NCBI GenBank assembly: GCA_937873515.1
Contig: CALMYB010000010.1
Coordinates: 310,001 to 374,000 of the forward strand
DNA: 64,000 nt
DNA from: an uncultured Acidobacteriota bacterium
Lineage (GTDB): Bacteria > Acidobacteriota > Blastocatellia > Pyrinomonadales > Pyrinomonadaceae
Direction of reading: 5' to 3'
In this document: one piece after another, positions 27,071-36,292 of the stretch
Position numbering within the stretch: position 1 is the stretch's first letter
How the letters are laid out: each line of letters opens with the position of its first letter
The notes under the pieces: model-generated
What the model was told of the DNA's origin: nothing
Databases searched by the model: none
What the model saw: the letters and a program-made list of their open reading frames with translations, nothing else
Program-made: the position numbers and the translations under genes

Positions 27071-28057
27071 CTATTGTGGTTCTGCGTCTATACCCGCAGC
27101 TAACTTTGGGACCAAAGCCTTCGAGGCATCGATGGCGCCCTTTATATGGCGTTGGTTCGTGAAGTGGCCGGCAACATAGACACCCGCGACATTCGTCTCG
27201 AACGTGTCTTCTGAATAAACGGGTACTTCGCCGTATTTTCCCTGCCCCGTCTGCACGCCGAGATCTTTCATCATCGTAAGATCTGCATCCGAACCGATGA
27301 GAATAAAAACGACATCGGTCGGAGTCGTCACCTGCTCGCCCGCTTCGTTCTCAAGGACGGTTTCACCGGCTCGAAATTCGACGACCTTTCCTAGAAAGAA
27401 TAGCCTCAAGCAGTGCTCACCGAGGGCGTTCTCGAGCGGTTGCTTTACCCAATACTTGATGCAGCCTTGTTTCGGATCGTTATTCGTCCAATCGTCGCGG
27501 TAGATAGCAAGCGTCGTATCGGCGCCTTCTTCGGCAAGAAATAACGCCGCTTCGCCCGCGGAATTCCCGCCGCCGACGATCAATGCTTTCTTACGAACCC
27601 ACGGATATGTTTCGCGAAAATGATCGAACACGTGCGGCAGATCTTCGCCCGGCACGTTGAGCTTTCGCGGATGATCCATCGCACCGATCGCAAAAAGCAC
27701 GTTCTTCGCCGCGTACTCAGCTTTGTCGGTTTTGACTACAAAGATATGCGGTTCGGCCTCTTTGACCGCGAGCACGGTTTCCTCTGTTTGTATGTTCAGA
27801 TCGTTGTCGAGAGTGAAGCGAACGTAGTACGAGAGCAGTTCCTCACGGGTCGGCTTTTCGCGCGCGGGCTTAAGGTCGCCGGCCGCGAACTCAAGCTCGT
27901 TCGTGGTCGAAAAAACTGTCAGTCCGACGGGGTAATTATAGATCGTATTGCCGATAAGCCCTTTTTCTACAACAAGATAGTCGAGCCTCGCACTTTTCGC
28001 CTCAAATGCGGCCATCAAGCCCGCGGGCCCGGCACCGATGATCAAAAGGTCAAGCAT
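27071..28057 (-). CDS. ypdA: YpdA-like FAD/NAD(P)-dependent disulfide reductase
   Basis: 328 residues with two dinucleotide-binding folds: FAD at LLIIGAGPAGLMAAFEA (about 4-20) and NAD(P)H at KKALIVGGGNSAGEAALFLA (about 155-174). A third glycine-rich site, FETNVAGVYVAGHFT, is near the C-terminus. It has the thioredoxin-reductase fold but lacks the CxxC redox pair. That matches the YpdA group, known in Firmicutes as bacillithiol disulfide reductase. It acts in the cytosol. The start (28057) lies inside the end of the upstream 84-residue gene, an 8-bp overlap. Whether this organism makes bacillithiol cannot be seen here. Confidence 0.9.
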   Translation of the reverse strand: MLDLLIIGAGPAGLMAAFEAKSARLDYLVVEKGLIGNTIYNYPVGLTVFSTTNELEFAAGDLKPAREKPTREELLSYYVRFTLDNDLNIQTEETVLAVKEAEPHIFVVKTDKAEYAAKNVLFAIGAMDHPRKLNVPGEDLPHVFDHFRETYPWVRKKALIVGGGNSAGEAALFLAEEGADTTLAIYRDDWTNNDPKQGCIKYWVKQPLENALGEHCLRLFFLGKVVEFRAGETVLENEAGEQVTTPTDVVFILIGSDADLTMMKDLGVQTGQGKYGEVPVYSEDTFETNVAGVYVAGHFTNQRHIKGAIDASKALVPKLAAGIDAEPQ

Positions 28058-28304
28058 TCTCGTGCGCCTTTAGGCGTGTGATGAATTCGTCGATACGGGC
28101 CTTGGTCTGTTCGAGTTCGCGTTTTGAATCGAGGTATGCTTCCCACTGCATCGTTCCCGCTAGTGCCTTTAGCGTATCCTCATCGATCGCGTGCGCCATC
28201 AGGACGAGCAGGTCGCCGAGCTTCTCGTGGCCGTCGAGCAGCGACTGGATGATCGTGTATGCTAATTTACCCTGCTCATCGGCAGGTGTCTCTTCAACGC
28301 TCAT
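28050..28304 (-). CDS. Small helical protein of unknown function, coupled to ypdA
   Basis: 84 residues, acidic and predicted all-helical, with a possible coiled coil in the last third (SKRELEQTKARIDEFITRLKAHENA). There is no signal peptide, membrane segment or Cys. Its 3' end overlaps the ypdA start by 8 bp, so the two are almost certainly translated from one transcript. I do not recognise a family. Confidence 0.65.
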   Translation of the reverse strand: MSVEETPADEQGKLAYTIIQSLLDGHEKLGDLLVLMAHAIDEDTLKALAGTMQWEAYLDSKRELEQTKARIDEFITRLKAHENA

Positions 28305-28380
28305 TCAAGGCTTTAAGCAGCAAAGCGAATTTTACCATATCCGGGAGTATCGGATCCGTGACAATGGCGAATGCGTAAGG

Positions 28381-28500
28381 TCCGCGTTCGCAGATTCCCG
28401 TTTCAAATACTTGAGCGCGGATCATGCAGATCAGGCGGACAAAAGCGGATCAGAAAATTCTTTTAGCTTTCGTCTTTTATCTCTGATCCGAACGATCCGC
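28381..28500. repeat. About 120-bp direct repeat, copy 1
   Basis: It begins TCCGCGTTCGCAGATTCCCG and contains GGATCATGCAGATCAGGCGG. It matches 28511-28627 at a 130-bp offset with roughly nine substitutions and a 2-bp indel near the right end (TATCTCTGATCC against CATCTGATCC). It lies wholly in the gap between the 84-residue gene and lysS. Confidence 0.88.
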
Positions 28501-28510
28501 ATCCACACCA

Positions 28511-28627
28511 TCCGCGTTCGCAGATACCCTTTTCAAATACTTGAACACGGATCATGCAGATCAGGCGGACAAAACCGGATCAGAAAACTCTTTTAGCTTT
28601 CGTCTTTCATCTGATCCGAATGATCCG
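28511..28627. repeat. About 120-bp direct repeat, copy 2 (contains the lysS stop)
   Basis: Second copy of the 28381-28500 sequence. Its right part includes the last eleven or so codons and stop of lysS (28593). Copy 1 is therefore in part a duplicated lysS tail. Confidence 0.88.
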
Positions 28628-30254
28628 CCGCACGAGAGGCTTCGGAGCCTTCGAGCGGGCGTTCGGGCCGCATATGCGGGAAAAGTATCACGTCGCGGAT
28701 CGAGTGCTTATTGGTCAGAAGCATCACAAGACGGTCGATGCCGATGCCGATGCCCGCCGCGGGCGGCATGCCGTAAGAAAGTGCCCGAACGTAATCTTCG
28801 TCAAGCACCATCGCCTCGTCATCGCCGCGTTCTCTCGCCTCTGCCTGATCCTTGAACCGCGCCAACTGCTCGTGCGGATCGTTCAACTCGCTAAAGCCGT
28901 TCGCAACCTCCATCCCGTTAATAAAAAGCTCGAACCGCTCAGCGATCTCGGGATTCTCAGGCGACGCCTTGGAGAGCGGCGAGATCGATTTTGGGTAGTC
29001 GATGATGAAAGTGGGTTGAATCAGATTCGCTTCTACGTGCGTATCGAACGCCTCGACGAGATTCGCGTCATCGACGTCAAAACTAGGAGCGTATTTGGCG
29101 ATCGCATCGCGCATCGTAATACGCTCAAACTTGCTTAAATCAATCTCATTTCCCTCGTAGGTTACGGTGAGGTCGCCGGTCGCCCGTCGGACGCTTTCCT
29201 GGATCAACCGCTCGCAGAAGTCCATCATTCCGTTGACGTCCATATAGGCACAATAGAATTCGAGCATCGTGAATTCTGGATTGTGCTTGTGTGAGATGCC
29301 TTCGTTGCGAAAGTTGCGGTTGAGCTCGTAAACCTTCTCGAAGCCGCCGACAAGCAGACGCTTTAGGTAGAGTTCGGGAGCGATACGTGCGTAGAGATCG
29401 ATGTCGAGGGCGTTGTGATGCGTCTTAAACGGCTTTGCGGCGGCTCCGGTGGCCTTCGGCGTGAGCATCGGCGTCTCGACCTCGATATAGCCGTCGTCTT
29501 CGAGGAAGCGGCGAAGCGAGGATATCGTCTTTGCACGAGTTTCGAAGACTTCGCGAGTGGTGAGATTCTGACCGCGTTCCGGCGCAGGCGGTTCTGACTT
29601 CACCTGCAAGCTCGATGCGATCAGGTCAAGATAACGCTGACGCTGTTTTATCTCGGCGTCCTCTATGCCGTGCATCTTGTCCGGCATCGGCGAGAGCGCC
29701 TTCGAAAGGAAAAAGAGACGCTCGACGTGTACGCTGACCTCGCCTGTGTTGGTTACGAACAGATATCCCTCGACGCCGATAAGGTCACCGTGATCGAGTA
29801 TCTGCCACGCTTCCCAGGCCTGGTCAGGCTCGCGGTCGGCTTCACCGTCGTTGCGGGCAAGTGTGAACTGTCCTTTCTTTGCGTAAATTTGCAGCTTTTC
29901 ACGGCCGTCGGTCAGGTGGACGAAGTTTCCGCGGATCGGCGTTGCGATACGCCCTGCGATGCGGACGAGACCGAGAGCTTTGAGCGTCTCGTTGAGCTTG
30001 TCCTTAATTTCAGCAGGTGGACGTGTGCCTGGTTCGAGGGTTGCACGAACGGCGGCCATTTCTTCCGAAACATCAGCGACCGGTGCGTACGCCTTCAAGC
30101 GGCTGATCGAATCTTCTCTTCCGGATAGCGACGAGCGCTCGAACTTGCTCGGATATGCGTTTACGACCAACTCAGCGAGCCTCGCAAGATGTTCTTGCCG
30201 AGCCTCAGTCTGGTCATTCGGAACAACGATTTCATCAAAAGAAGGTAAACTCAT
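28593..30254 (-). CDS. lysS: Lysyl-tRNA synthetase, class II
   Basis: 553 residues from ATG 30254 ([11 protein letters not shown]); an open frame extends 25 codons further upstream without family similarity. An OB-fold anticodon-binding domain (about 60-180, [18 protein letters not shown]) precedes the class II catalytic core. The core shows motif 2, [20 protein letters not shown], and motif 3, [18 protein letters not shown]. It charges tRNA-Lys. It is somewhat longer than the typical 500 residues because of extra N-terminal residues and an insertion near residue 190. The last codons lie inside a tandem DNA repeat and the C-terminus ([11 protein letters not shown]) looks non-conserved. Confidence 0.96.
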   Translation of the reverse strand: MSLPSFDEIVVPNDQTEARQEHLARLAELVVNAYPSKFERSSLSGREDSISRLKAYAPVADVSEEMAAVRATLEPGTRPPAEIKDKLNETLKALGLVRIAGRIATPIRGNFVHLTDGREKLQIYAKKGQFTLARNDGEADREPDQAWEAWQILDHGDLIGVEGYLFVTNTGEVSVHVERLFFLSKALSPMPDKMHGIEDAEIKQRQRYLDLIASSLQVKSEPPAPERGQNLTTREVFETRAKTISSLRRFLEDDGYIEVETPMLTPKATGAAAKPFKTHHNALDIDLYARIAPELYLKRLLVGGFEKVYELNRNFRNEGISHKHNPEFTMLEFYCAYMDVNGMMDFCERLIQESVRRATGDLTVTYEGNEIDLSKFERITMRDAIAKYAPSFDVDDANLVEAFDTHVEANLIQPTFIIDYPKSISPLSKASPENPEIAERFELFINGMEVANGFSELNDPHEQLARFKDQAEARERGDDEAMVLDEDYVRALSYGMPPAAGIGIGIDRLVMLLTNKHSIRDVILFPHMRPERPLEGSEASRAADHSDQMKDES

Positions 30255-30363
30255 TTGCAAAACTTCAATTAAATCAAAGTTTGGAGGGTTTTGAAACTTC
30301 TCCTGACGCATTGTATCCGAGCAAACCAATGGACCGGGTCAGGCAACCTATCATTGGTTAAAT

Positions 30364-31296
30364 ATGAACTTATTCGCTCTACAAAATGAAACCGCCCTTT
30401 CGCAGGATGTTGCAAGTCTGGCGTATTATCCGATCTTTACGGTTGGCGGTACAACGATCACGCCATTGATGGTGATCTTGCTGACCTTTTTGAGCGTTCT
30501 GCTTATATGGCTTTCAGGCCGGGCCAAACGTCTCCTGGTACATCGAGTGCTCGCGAGAACAAGATTGGACATCGGCGCTCGACAGGCGATCGGTACGATC
30601 TCGCGTTATGTTCTGCTTTTTCTAGGGTTCCTGATCATTCTTCAGGCGGTAGGGATCAACCTGACCGCCTTAACCGTTCTCGCCGGTGCGGTCGGCGTCG
30701 GGATCGGTTTCGGTATGCAGAATATCGCGAATAACTTTATCAGCGGATTGATCATCCTCTTCGAGCGGCCCATCAAGGTCGGCGACCGGGTCGAAGTTGA
30801 CGATGTGAGCGGTGATGTGAATAAGATCGGTGCCCGCAGCACGGTTATCGTAACGAATGACAATGTTTCGATCATCGTCCCTAACAGCAAGTTCATCTCC
30901 GAGACGGTCGTCAACTGGAGCCTCGCAAATAACGTGGTGCGCTTTAAGATTCCGGTTACCGTAGGAAGTGACTGTGACATCGATTTTGTCATGAACAGCC
31001 TTCTTGAGATCGCAAAAGAGAATGAAGCGGTGCTCGATGATCCCGCACCTTCGGTGCGACTTACCGAACTTGCGAGCGACGGACTTACGTTCGAGTTGCG
31101 GGCCTGGAGCAGCATCTCTCTTCATCGTCCGCAGTTGCTGAAGAGCGATGTAAACCTTGAGATCGTAAAAAAGTTCCGCCAGGGCAACGTCGAGATGCCG
31201 TATCCTCAGCGTGACCTTCATATCAAGGATGCGGGCAAGATCGCAGAAATGCTAAGACCTTCGGAGAATAGACTTGCCACTCGAACCGCGCCGTAA
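30364..31296 (+). CDS. Small-conductance mechanosensitive channel (MscS family)
   Basis: 310 residues. Membrane helices lie at about 20-50, 75-100 and 100-125. The third is the pore helix with the Gly/Ala-rich AGAVGVGIGFGMQNIANNFISG. The MscS beta domain follows (FERPIKVGDRVEVDDVSGDVNKIGARSTVI and PNSKFISETVVNWS), then an alpha/beta C-terminal domain ending in PYPQRDLHI. It opens under membrane tension to release solutes after osmotic downshock. It is divergent from lysS, with about 110 bp between the start codons. Confidence 0.94.
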   Translation: MNLFALQNETALSQDVASLAYYPIFTVGGTTITPLMVILLTFLSVLLIWLSGRAKRLLVHRVLARTRLDIGARQAIGTISRYVLLFLGFLIILQAVGINLTALTVLAGAVGVGIGFGMQNIANNFISGLIILFERPIKVGDRVEVDDVSGDVNKIGARSTVIVTNDNVSIIVPNSKFISETVVNWSLANNVVRFKIPVTVGSDCDIDFVMNSLLEIAKENEAVLDDPAPSVRLTELASDGLTFELRAWSSISLHRPQLLKSDVNLEIVKKFRQGNVEMPYPQRDLHIKDAGKIAEMLRPSENRLATRTAP

Positions 31297-31397
31297 CCTT
31301 TTTTGGTCGTTGTCGCTCGTGGTAAAATCGAACGAGATCAGCCCCCGCACGATACCATCTGAACGGTATTGTTGCGGCTATTTGTGTCTCCACCCTT

Positions 31398-34300
31398 ATG
31401 ACGACGGCCTTGGAAACTGCGATCGACTGCGTTCGGAACGGCTCAAGCTCGCTTTCCGTGAGCGGGCTGACATCTTTATCCGCAAGGGCGTATTTCGTCG
31501 CTCGAGTCTTTGCGGAAACCGGACGACGGGTCGCATTGGTCACTTCCTCGAACACGGAGGCCGAAGAATTTGCCGCGGAGATACGGTCCTTTTCCAAGCT
31601 GAACGGCCGACCGGCTGCGGTCGGATCGCTGCCAGCCTTCGAGAGCGATCCGTACTCAGGTACTTCACCGCACGCCGGAACGAAAGAGACGCGTGCACTA
31701 ACCCTCTTCGGCCTGGCAAATCGGGCGATCGACATCGCCGTTTTGCCGATCCGCTCGCTTATGTTCCGAACTCCGACGGCCTCGGAGATCCGAGACCGCA
31801 GCATTTACCTGAAGGCAGGCGATTGGTTTGAAACGAGTGAGGTTCGACAAAGCTTGATCGCAGGCGGTTATCTTTTGGAAGATCCGGTCGTGGGGCAAGG
31901 TCAATATTCATTCCGCGGCGGCATTGTAGATATTTGGCCTGCAGGCGGGGAATTGCCCGTCCGCATTGAGTTTTTCGGTGATGAGATCGAATCGATGCGG
32001 ACATTCGACCCCGAAACGCAGCGTTCGATCGAACCGATCGCAGAGATACTCGTCCCTCCGATGCGAGACGTATCTGTATCATCCGATACTCTGCGGGAAT
32101 GGGCAGCGGCCGCGAAAACTCGCTGGCGCGACGCAAAATATCAAAGAAACCTTTCTGACCGTGCGGCCTTCGCAAAAGAAGGTGAGGAGTTTTCCGGCTG
32201 GGAATACCAAATACCGCTCGTCCAGCCGCTTACCGCGTCCGCCTTTGACCATCTAGACGACTTCATCTTTGTCTTTGACGAACCGTCTACGATCGAAAGG
32301 ACCGCGCGGATTCTGATAGAACATCTTGAGGCGAGATTCGAGTCAGTTGATTCGGACGGCGACATAGCACTTGAGCCGAACGATCTGTTCTTAGACGTAG
32401 GCGAATTGAGAGACAAGCTCACAAGCGTATCGCGTGTTGAGCTGCGCGCTCTCGGCCGGACAGATACTGCTGCTGATACTGAATTCGAGATAGATGGAGC
32501 GATCGGAAGCGACTCGCAGCCCGCTTTTCTCTTCGTCGGCGACGAAGAGCCGACGGAGATCGAGATCCGTTCGCGAGTCGCCCGGAAATATCTTGGAGAC
32601 ATCGCTTCCCTCGCCTCAGATCTTTTAAAGGCACCGACATCAACTAAATTTATCCTCGAAACGACCGGAATGGCCGAGCGTCTCGGAGAGATCTTTGCTG
32701 AGTACGGCGTAAGTATTCAGGGCCGAGACATCTGCGTTGGTCGTATCGCCGGCGGGTTTTCGATACCCGAAGAAGGCGTTTCATTCCTTTCCGAGACAGA
32801 CATCTTCGGTGAGACCGCAGCCGCAGAGCCTGTTGAAACTCGCCGGCGAAAAAGCCGTCTTGGTGCGTTCATTTCAGATTTTCGCGACCTCAAGCCGGGT
32901 GACTTTGTTGTCCATGTCGATCATGGGATCGGCCGTTTCGCCGGGCTCGAGACGATCACCTCGCAGGGCAGCGAGCGCGAGTTCATGCTGCTGGTCTATG
33001 CAGACGAAGCAAAACTCTTCGTTCCTGTCGAACGTGCGGATCTCATCTCGCGATATTCTTCAGGCGAAGCGGCCGCTCCGTCGCTCGATCGGCTTGGCGG
33101 CATCGGCTGGCAAAAGACAAAGGCCAAAGCGAAACGCGCGATGCGTGACATGGCGGACGAGCTTCTAAAGCTATACGCCGAACGCAAGCTGGTTGCCGGG
33201 CACGCATTTCCGCCTGATATGCCTTGGCAAATCGAGTTCGAGGACGCATTCCCTTACGATCTGACGGCCGATCAAGCCGGTGCGATCGACGATGTAAAAG
33301 GTGATATGGAAACGGCGTCGCCAATGGATCGCCTTATCATCGGGGACGTCGGCTACGGGAAGACCGAGGTTGCTATGCGCGCGGTTTTCAAAGCGGTGAT
33401 GGACGGAAAGCAGACGGCCGTCTTAACGCCGACCACGGTGCTTGCGTACCAACACTTCGAAACCTTTAAGAAGAGATTTGCCGCCTTTCCCGTCAAGATC
33501 GAGCTGCTGTCGCGGTTTCGCACCGCGAAAGAACAGAGCGCCGTGGTCGAACTCGCATCAAAGGGCGAAGTCGATGTGCTTATCGGCACGCACAGAATAC
33601 TTTCCACGGACGTCAAACTCCCGAAACTTGGGCTTGTTGTGATCGACGAGGAGCAGCGTTTCGGCGTCGGTCACAAAGAAAAGCTGAAACAGCTCAAGAA
33701 GAAGGTCGATGTACTCACACTCTCAGCAACGCCGATTCCACGGACGCTGAATATGTCGCTGCTCGGGATGCGCGATATGTCCGTGATCGAAACGCCGCCT
33801 CGAGACCGCCTCGCGATCAACACACAGGTCGTTCAGTTTTCGGAGAGTGTCATTCGTTCGGCTATCGAGCTTGAACTCGCTAGGAACGGCCAAGTCTTCT
33901 TCATCCACAACAGGGTCGAGTCGATCGAATCCGTCGCTGCGCTGATCGGCAAGATCGTCCCCGAAGCCCGCATCGCGATCGGCCACGGCCAGATGAACGA
34001 ATCCGATATGGAGAATGTGATGCTTGACTTCATCGACTACAAGTACGATGTGCTCGTAGCGACGACCATCATCGAGAACGGCATCGATATTCCAAGGGCG
34101 AACACGATCATCATCAATCGTGCGGATAATTACGGCCTCTCGCAGCTGTATCAACTTCGCGGGCGTGTTGGCCGTTCAAACCGCCGAGCGTACGCATACC
34201 TTCTGATCCCGAGCGAGCTTGAACTTACGCCGATCGCTCGACGACGTCTTTCTGCGATCCGCGAATTCTCCGACCTTGGTGCTGGCTTTCGTCTCGCTGC

Positions 34301-34871
34301 TCTTGACCTTGAACTCCGCGGGGCCGGCAACATCCTCGGCGGCCAGCAATCCGGACATCTCGACGCACTCGGGTTCGATCTTTACACCAAGATGCTGGAA
34401 CGCACGATCGCCGAATTAAAGGGCGAAGACGTAGCCGATGAGGTCGGAGTTTCGATCAACCTGGGTGTCGATGTCTCGATCCCGAAGGCGTACATTCAAG
34501 AGGCGGCTCAGCGTTTACGTACCTACAAGCGGATCGCTTCGGCGGATTCTTCGGCGGCTCTTGACGCGATCCGCGGTGAGATAGAAGACCGATACGGCCG
34601 TTTGCCGCACGAGGTCGAAAACCTCCTCGAATATGGGCGGCTGCGTCAACTCGCAGAAGGGCTTCAAGTCATTTCGATCGAGAAGGCAAGCGGTTCAATT
34701 GCGATCAAGTTTGGCGAGTCCAGCCGTGTTGCTCCCGAAAAACTGCTTAGAACCTTGAACGAAGTTGAAGGAACCAGCTTTTCACCGAACGGTATTTTTC
34801 GGACACCGTCAAGGGCGGACGAATCTGCGATACTGACGGCGATAAACACGCTAACCGACCTTTCTGCTTAA
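31398..34871 (+). CDS. mfd: Transcription-repair coupling factor
   Basis: 1157 residues, full length. An N-terminal UvrB-like module (YSFRGGIVDIWPAGGELPVRIEFFG) is followed by the RNA polymerase interaction domain (GDFVVHVDHGIGRFAGLET). The RecG-type translocase has Walker A GDVGYGKTE at about 650, DEEQRFGVGHKEKLK near 748 and motif VI-like QLRGRVGRSNRRAYAYL. A C-terminal D7 domain closes the protein. It removes RNA polymerase stalled at lesions and recruits UvrA. The ATG at 31398 has no good ribosome site; TAAAAT at 31322-31327 could be a -10. A 151-bp gap before the next gene holds an imperfect GC inverted repeat without a T-run. Confidence 0.97.
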   Translation: MTTALETAIDCVRNGSSSLSVSGLTSLSARAYFVARVFAETGRRVALVTSSNTEAEEFAAEIRSFSKLNGRPAAVGSLPAFESDPYSGTSPHAGTKETRALTLFGLANRAIDIAVLPIRSLMFRTPTASEIRDRSIYLKAGDWFETSEVRQSLIAGGYLLEDPVVGQGQYSFRGGIVDIWPAGGELPVRIEFFGDEIESMRTFDPETQRSIEPIAEILVPPMRDVSVSSDTLREWAAAAKTRWRDAKYQRNLSDRAAFAKEGEEFSGWEYQIPLVQPLTASAFDHLDDFIFVFDEPSTIERTARILIEHLEARFESVDSDGDIALEPNDLFLDVGELRDKLTSVSRVELRALGRTDTAADTEFEIDGAIGSDSQPAFLFVGDEEPTEIEIRSRVARKYLGDIASLASDLLKAPTSTKFILETTGMAERLGEIFAEYGVSIQGRDICVGRIAGGFSIPEEGVSFLSETDIFGETAAAEPVETRRRKSRLGAFISDFRDLKPGDFVVHVDHGIGRFAGLETITSQGSEREFMLLVYADEAKLFVPVERADLISRYSSGEAAAPSLDRLGGIGWQKTKAKAKRAMRDMADELLKLYAERKLVAGHAFPPDMPWQIEFEDAFPYDLTADQAGAIDDVKGDMETASPMDRLIIGDVGYGKTEVAMRAVFKAVMDGKQTAVLTPTTVLAYQHFETFKKRFAAFPVKIELLSRFRTAKEQSAVVELASKGEVDVLIGTHRILSTDVKLPKLGLVVIDEEQRFGVGHKEKLKQLKKKVDVLTLSATPIPRTLNMSLLGMRDMSVIETPPRDRLAINTQVVQFSESVIRSAIELELARNGQVFFIHNRVESIESVAALIGKIVPEARIAIGHGQMNESDMENVMLDFIDYKYDVLVATTIIENGIDIPRANTIIINRADNYGLSQLYQLRGRVGRSNRRAYAYLLIPSELELTPIARRRLSAIREFSDLGAGFRLAALDLELRGAGNILGGQQSGHLDALGFDLYTKMLERTIAELKGEDVADEVGVSINLGVDVSIPKAYIQEAAQRLRTYKRIASADSSAALDAIRGEIEDRYGRLPHEVENLLEYGRLRQLAEGLQVISIEKASGSIAIKFGESSRVAPEKLLRTLNEVEGTSFSPNGIFRTPSRADESAILTAINTLTDLSA

Positions 34872-35022
34872 GTTACCTTGTGAAGAGTTTATGCAAAATT
34901 TCTCCGTATTCGGATAAAACCAACCGGCTTGCCGCGGCATCAAATGGTCCGGTTTGCAAATCCGGCCACGTAAGGCTATAAACTTTCTTTTGCGCAAATA
35001 GTTTTTGGCTAAGATTATCAAA

Positions 35023-36078
35023 ATGAAGTATTTAAGAAGCATTCTGCTCACCGGCCTCACGATCGCTGCTCTTGGAACCGTTGCCCTCGCTCAAGAGACG
35101 GCAACTCGAGTCGTGGACGAGGTCGTTGCGGTCGTTAACGACAGCGTGATCACGCTCTCTCGAATCCGGCACGTCAAGAAGGATATGGTCGATTCGTATG
35201 TAAAGGACGGAAAGACGGCCGAAGAGGCCAAACGCCTCGTTGACGAGAAAGAAGGCGAGTTGATCGCAAATCTCATCAATGAGGAGCTTCTGATCCAGAA
35301 GGCGAAGGAGGTCGGGCTCGATTCGCAGATCGATGCGGACATCAATGCCCGTTTTGTCCAGATAATGAAGGACAATAACCTGAAGACCATCGATGCCCTT
35401 TATCAGATGATGCGTTCGCAAGGCTACGAACCGGACGATATCAAAGAGAATTGGCGAAGCCAGGCGACCCGCGACAAGGTCATTCAGGAACTCGTCCAAA
35501 AGAAGGTCTTTTGGGAAGCGACGCCTGACGACCTGAAGAAATACTTCGAAGCTCACAAGGCCAAGTTCATAAAGCCCGAAACCGTCTCGTACAGCGAGAT
35601 CTATCTTGGCTTTGCCGGCCGCGACGAGGCGGCGGTCCGCGCCAAGGCGAAGGAAATCTATGATGAGCTGAAAAAGGGTGCGAATTTCGATGAACTCGTA
35701 AAGGCGAACTCTGATGCCGGCATCGTTACCGAGGGTGCCGGTAAGGCAGAAAAGGTAGATGTCAACACCCTGACCGACATCATAAAGAAACCGATCGAAG
35801 GGGTAAAAACAGGCGACTACACATTGCCATTCGAGGTTCAGAAGATGGGGATCGTAATTCTTCGCATCGATGGCCGCGAGGCCGCCGGTTCTGAATCAAC
35901 GTTCGATGAAAATGCGGTCCGGCTCGCTATCCTGCAAGAGAAAGGCCCGGCCGCTCAAAAGAAATTCATGACCGACCTTCGGACAGATGCATACATCAAG
36001 ATCAATGAGACTTACCGCCCGATCGTCTCGCCCCTCCTCTACGCCGACGAGCGAAAGGAAACGAAAGGCTCACTGTAG
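35023..36078 (+). CDS. Periplasmic peptidyl-prolyl isomerase/chaperone (SurA/PpiC-like)
   Basis: 351 residues from ATG 35023; a TTG six codons earlier would extend the frame but spoil the signal peptide MKYLRSILLTGLTIAALGTVALAQ. A SurA-like N-terminal helical chaperone domain covers about 30-185 (VVDEVVAVVNDSVITLSRI, ELIANLINEELLIQKAKE). One parvulin-type PPIase domain of about 90 residues follows (VSYSEIYLGFAG... GDYTLPFEVQKMGIVILRI). The parvulin domain is divergent and may have weak isomerase activity. The role would be folding of outer-membrane proteins in the periplasm. A strong terminator follows. Confidence 0.88.
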   Translation: MKYLRSILLTGLTIAALGTVALAQETATRVVDEVVAVVNDSVITLSRIRHVKKDMVDSYVKDGKTAEEAKRLVDEKEGELIANLINEELLIQKAKEVGLDSQIDADINARFVQIMKDNNLKTIDALYQMMRSQGYEPDDIKENWRSQATRDKVIQELVQKKVFWEATPDDLKKYFEAHKAKFIKPETVSYSEIYLGFAGRDEAAVRAKAKEIYDELKKGANFDELVKANSDAGIVTEGAGKAEKVDVNTLTDIIKKPIEGVKTGDYTLPFEVQKMGIVILRIDGREAAGSESTFDENAVRLAILQEKGPAAQKKFMTDLRTDAYIKINETYRPIVSPLLYADERKETKGSL

Positions 36079-36104
36079 AACAAAGTAAAAGTCAGCAGGA
36101 AAGA

Positions 36105-36128
36105 GGCGGCCCTCTGGCCGCCCTTTTT
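36105..36128 (+). terminator. Intrinsic terminator
   Basis: GGCGGCC-CTCT-GGCCGCC followed by CTTTTT, 26 bp after the stop of the SurA/PpiC-like gene. Confidence 0.92.
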
Positions 36129-36132
36129 CATT

Positions 36133-36232
36133 TTCTACCAATTAACAATGTTTCAATTGACAATGGACGATCACGGCGCGTTGAGATGCTCGAATTGTCC
36201 ATTGTCAATTGTGTAATTGCACATTGGTAGAA
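36133..36232. repeat. 100-bp element with 36-bp inverted ends (MITE-like)
   Basis: The left arm (36133-36168) and the reverse complement of the right arm (36197-36232) share TTCTACCAAT at the outer end and CAATTGACAATGGAC at the inner end. Eleven partly matching bases lie between these two blocks. The 28-bp centre has no symmetry. No open reading frame and no target-site duplication are evident. It lies directly after a terminator, a typical landing place for small palindromic elements. Confidence 0.75.
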
Positions 36233-36292
36233 CCTGTCCTAGTGCACATACGCGCTCAGTTTGAAGGTCTATCCAGAGCAGCGAGTGCCTGA

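Noticed and set aside
28381..28627. CRISPR array
   Set aside because: Only two units, about 120 bp each with substitutions and almost no spacer; no cas genes in the window.
34872..35022. Possible riboswitch (c-di-GMP-like words GGTCCGG and GCAAATCC) before the SurA-like gene
   Set aside because: Only short words match; the conserved core order and pairing of a known class could not be built.
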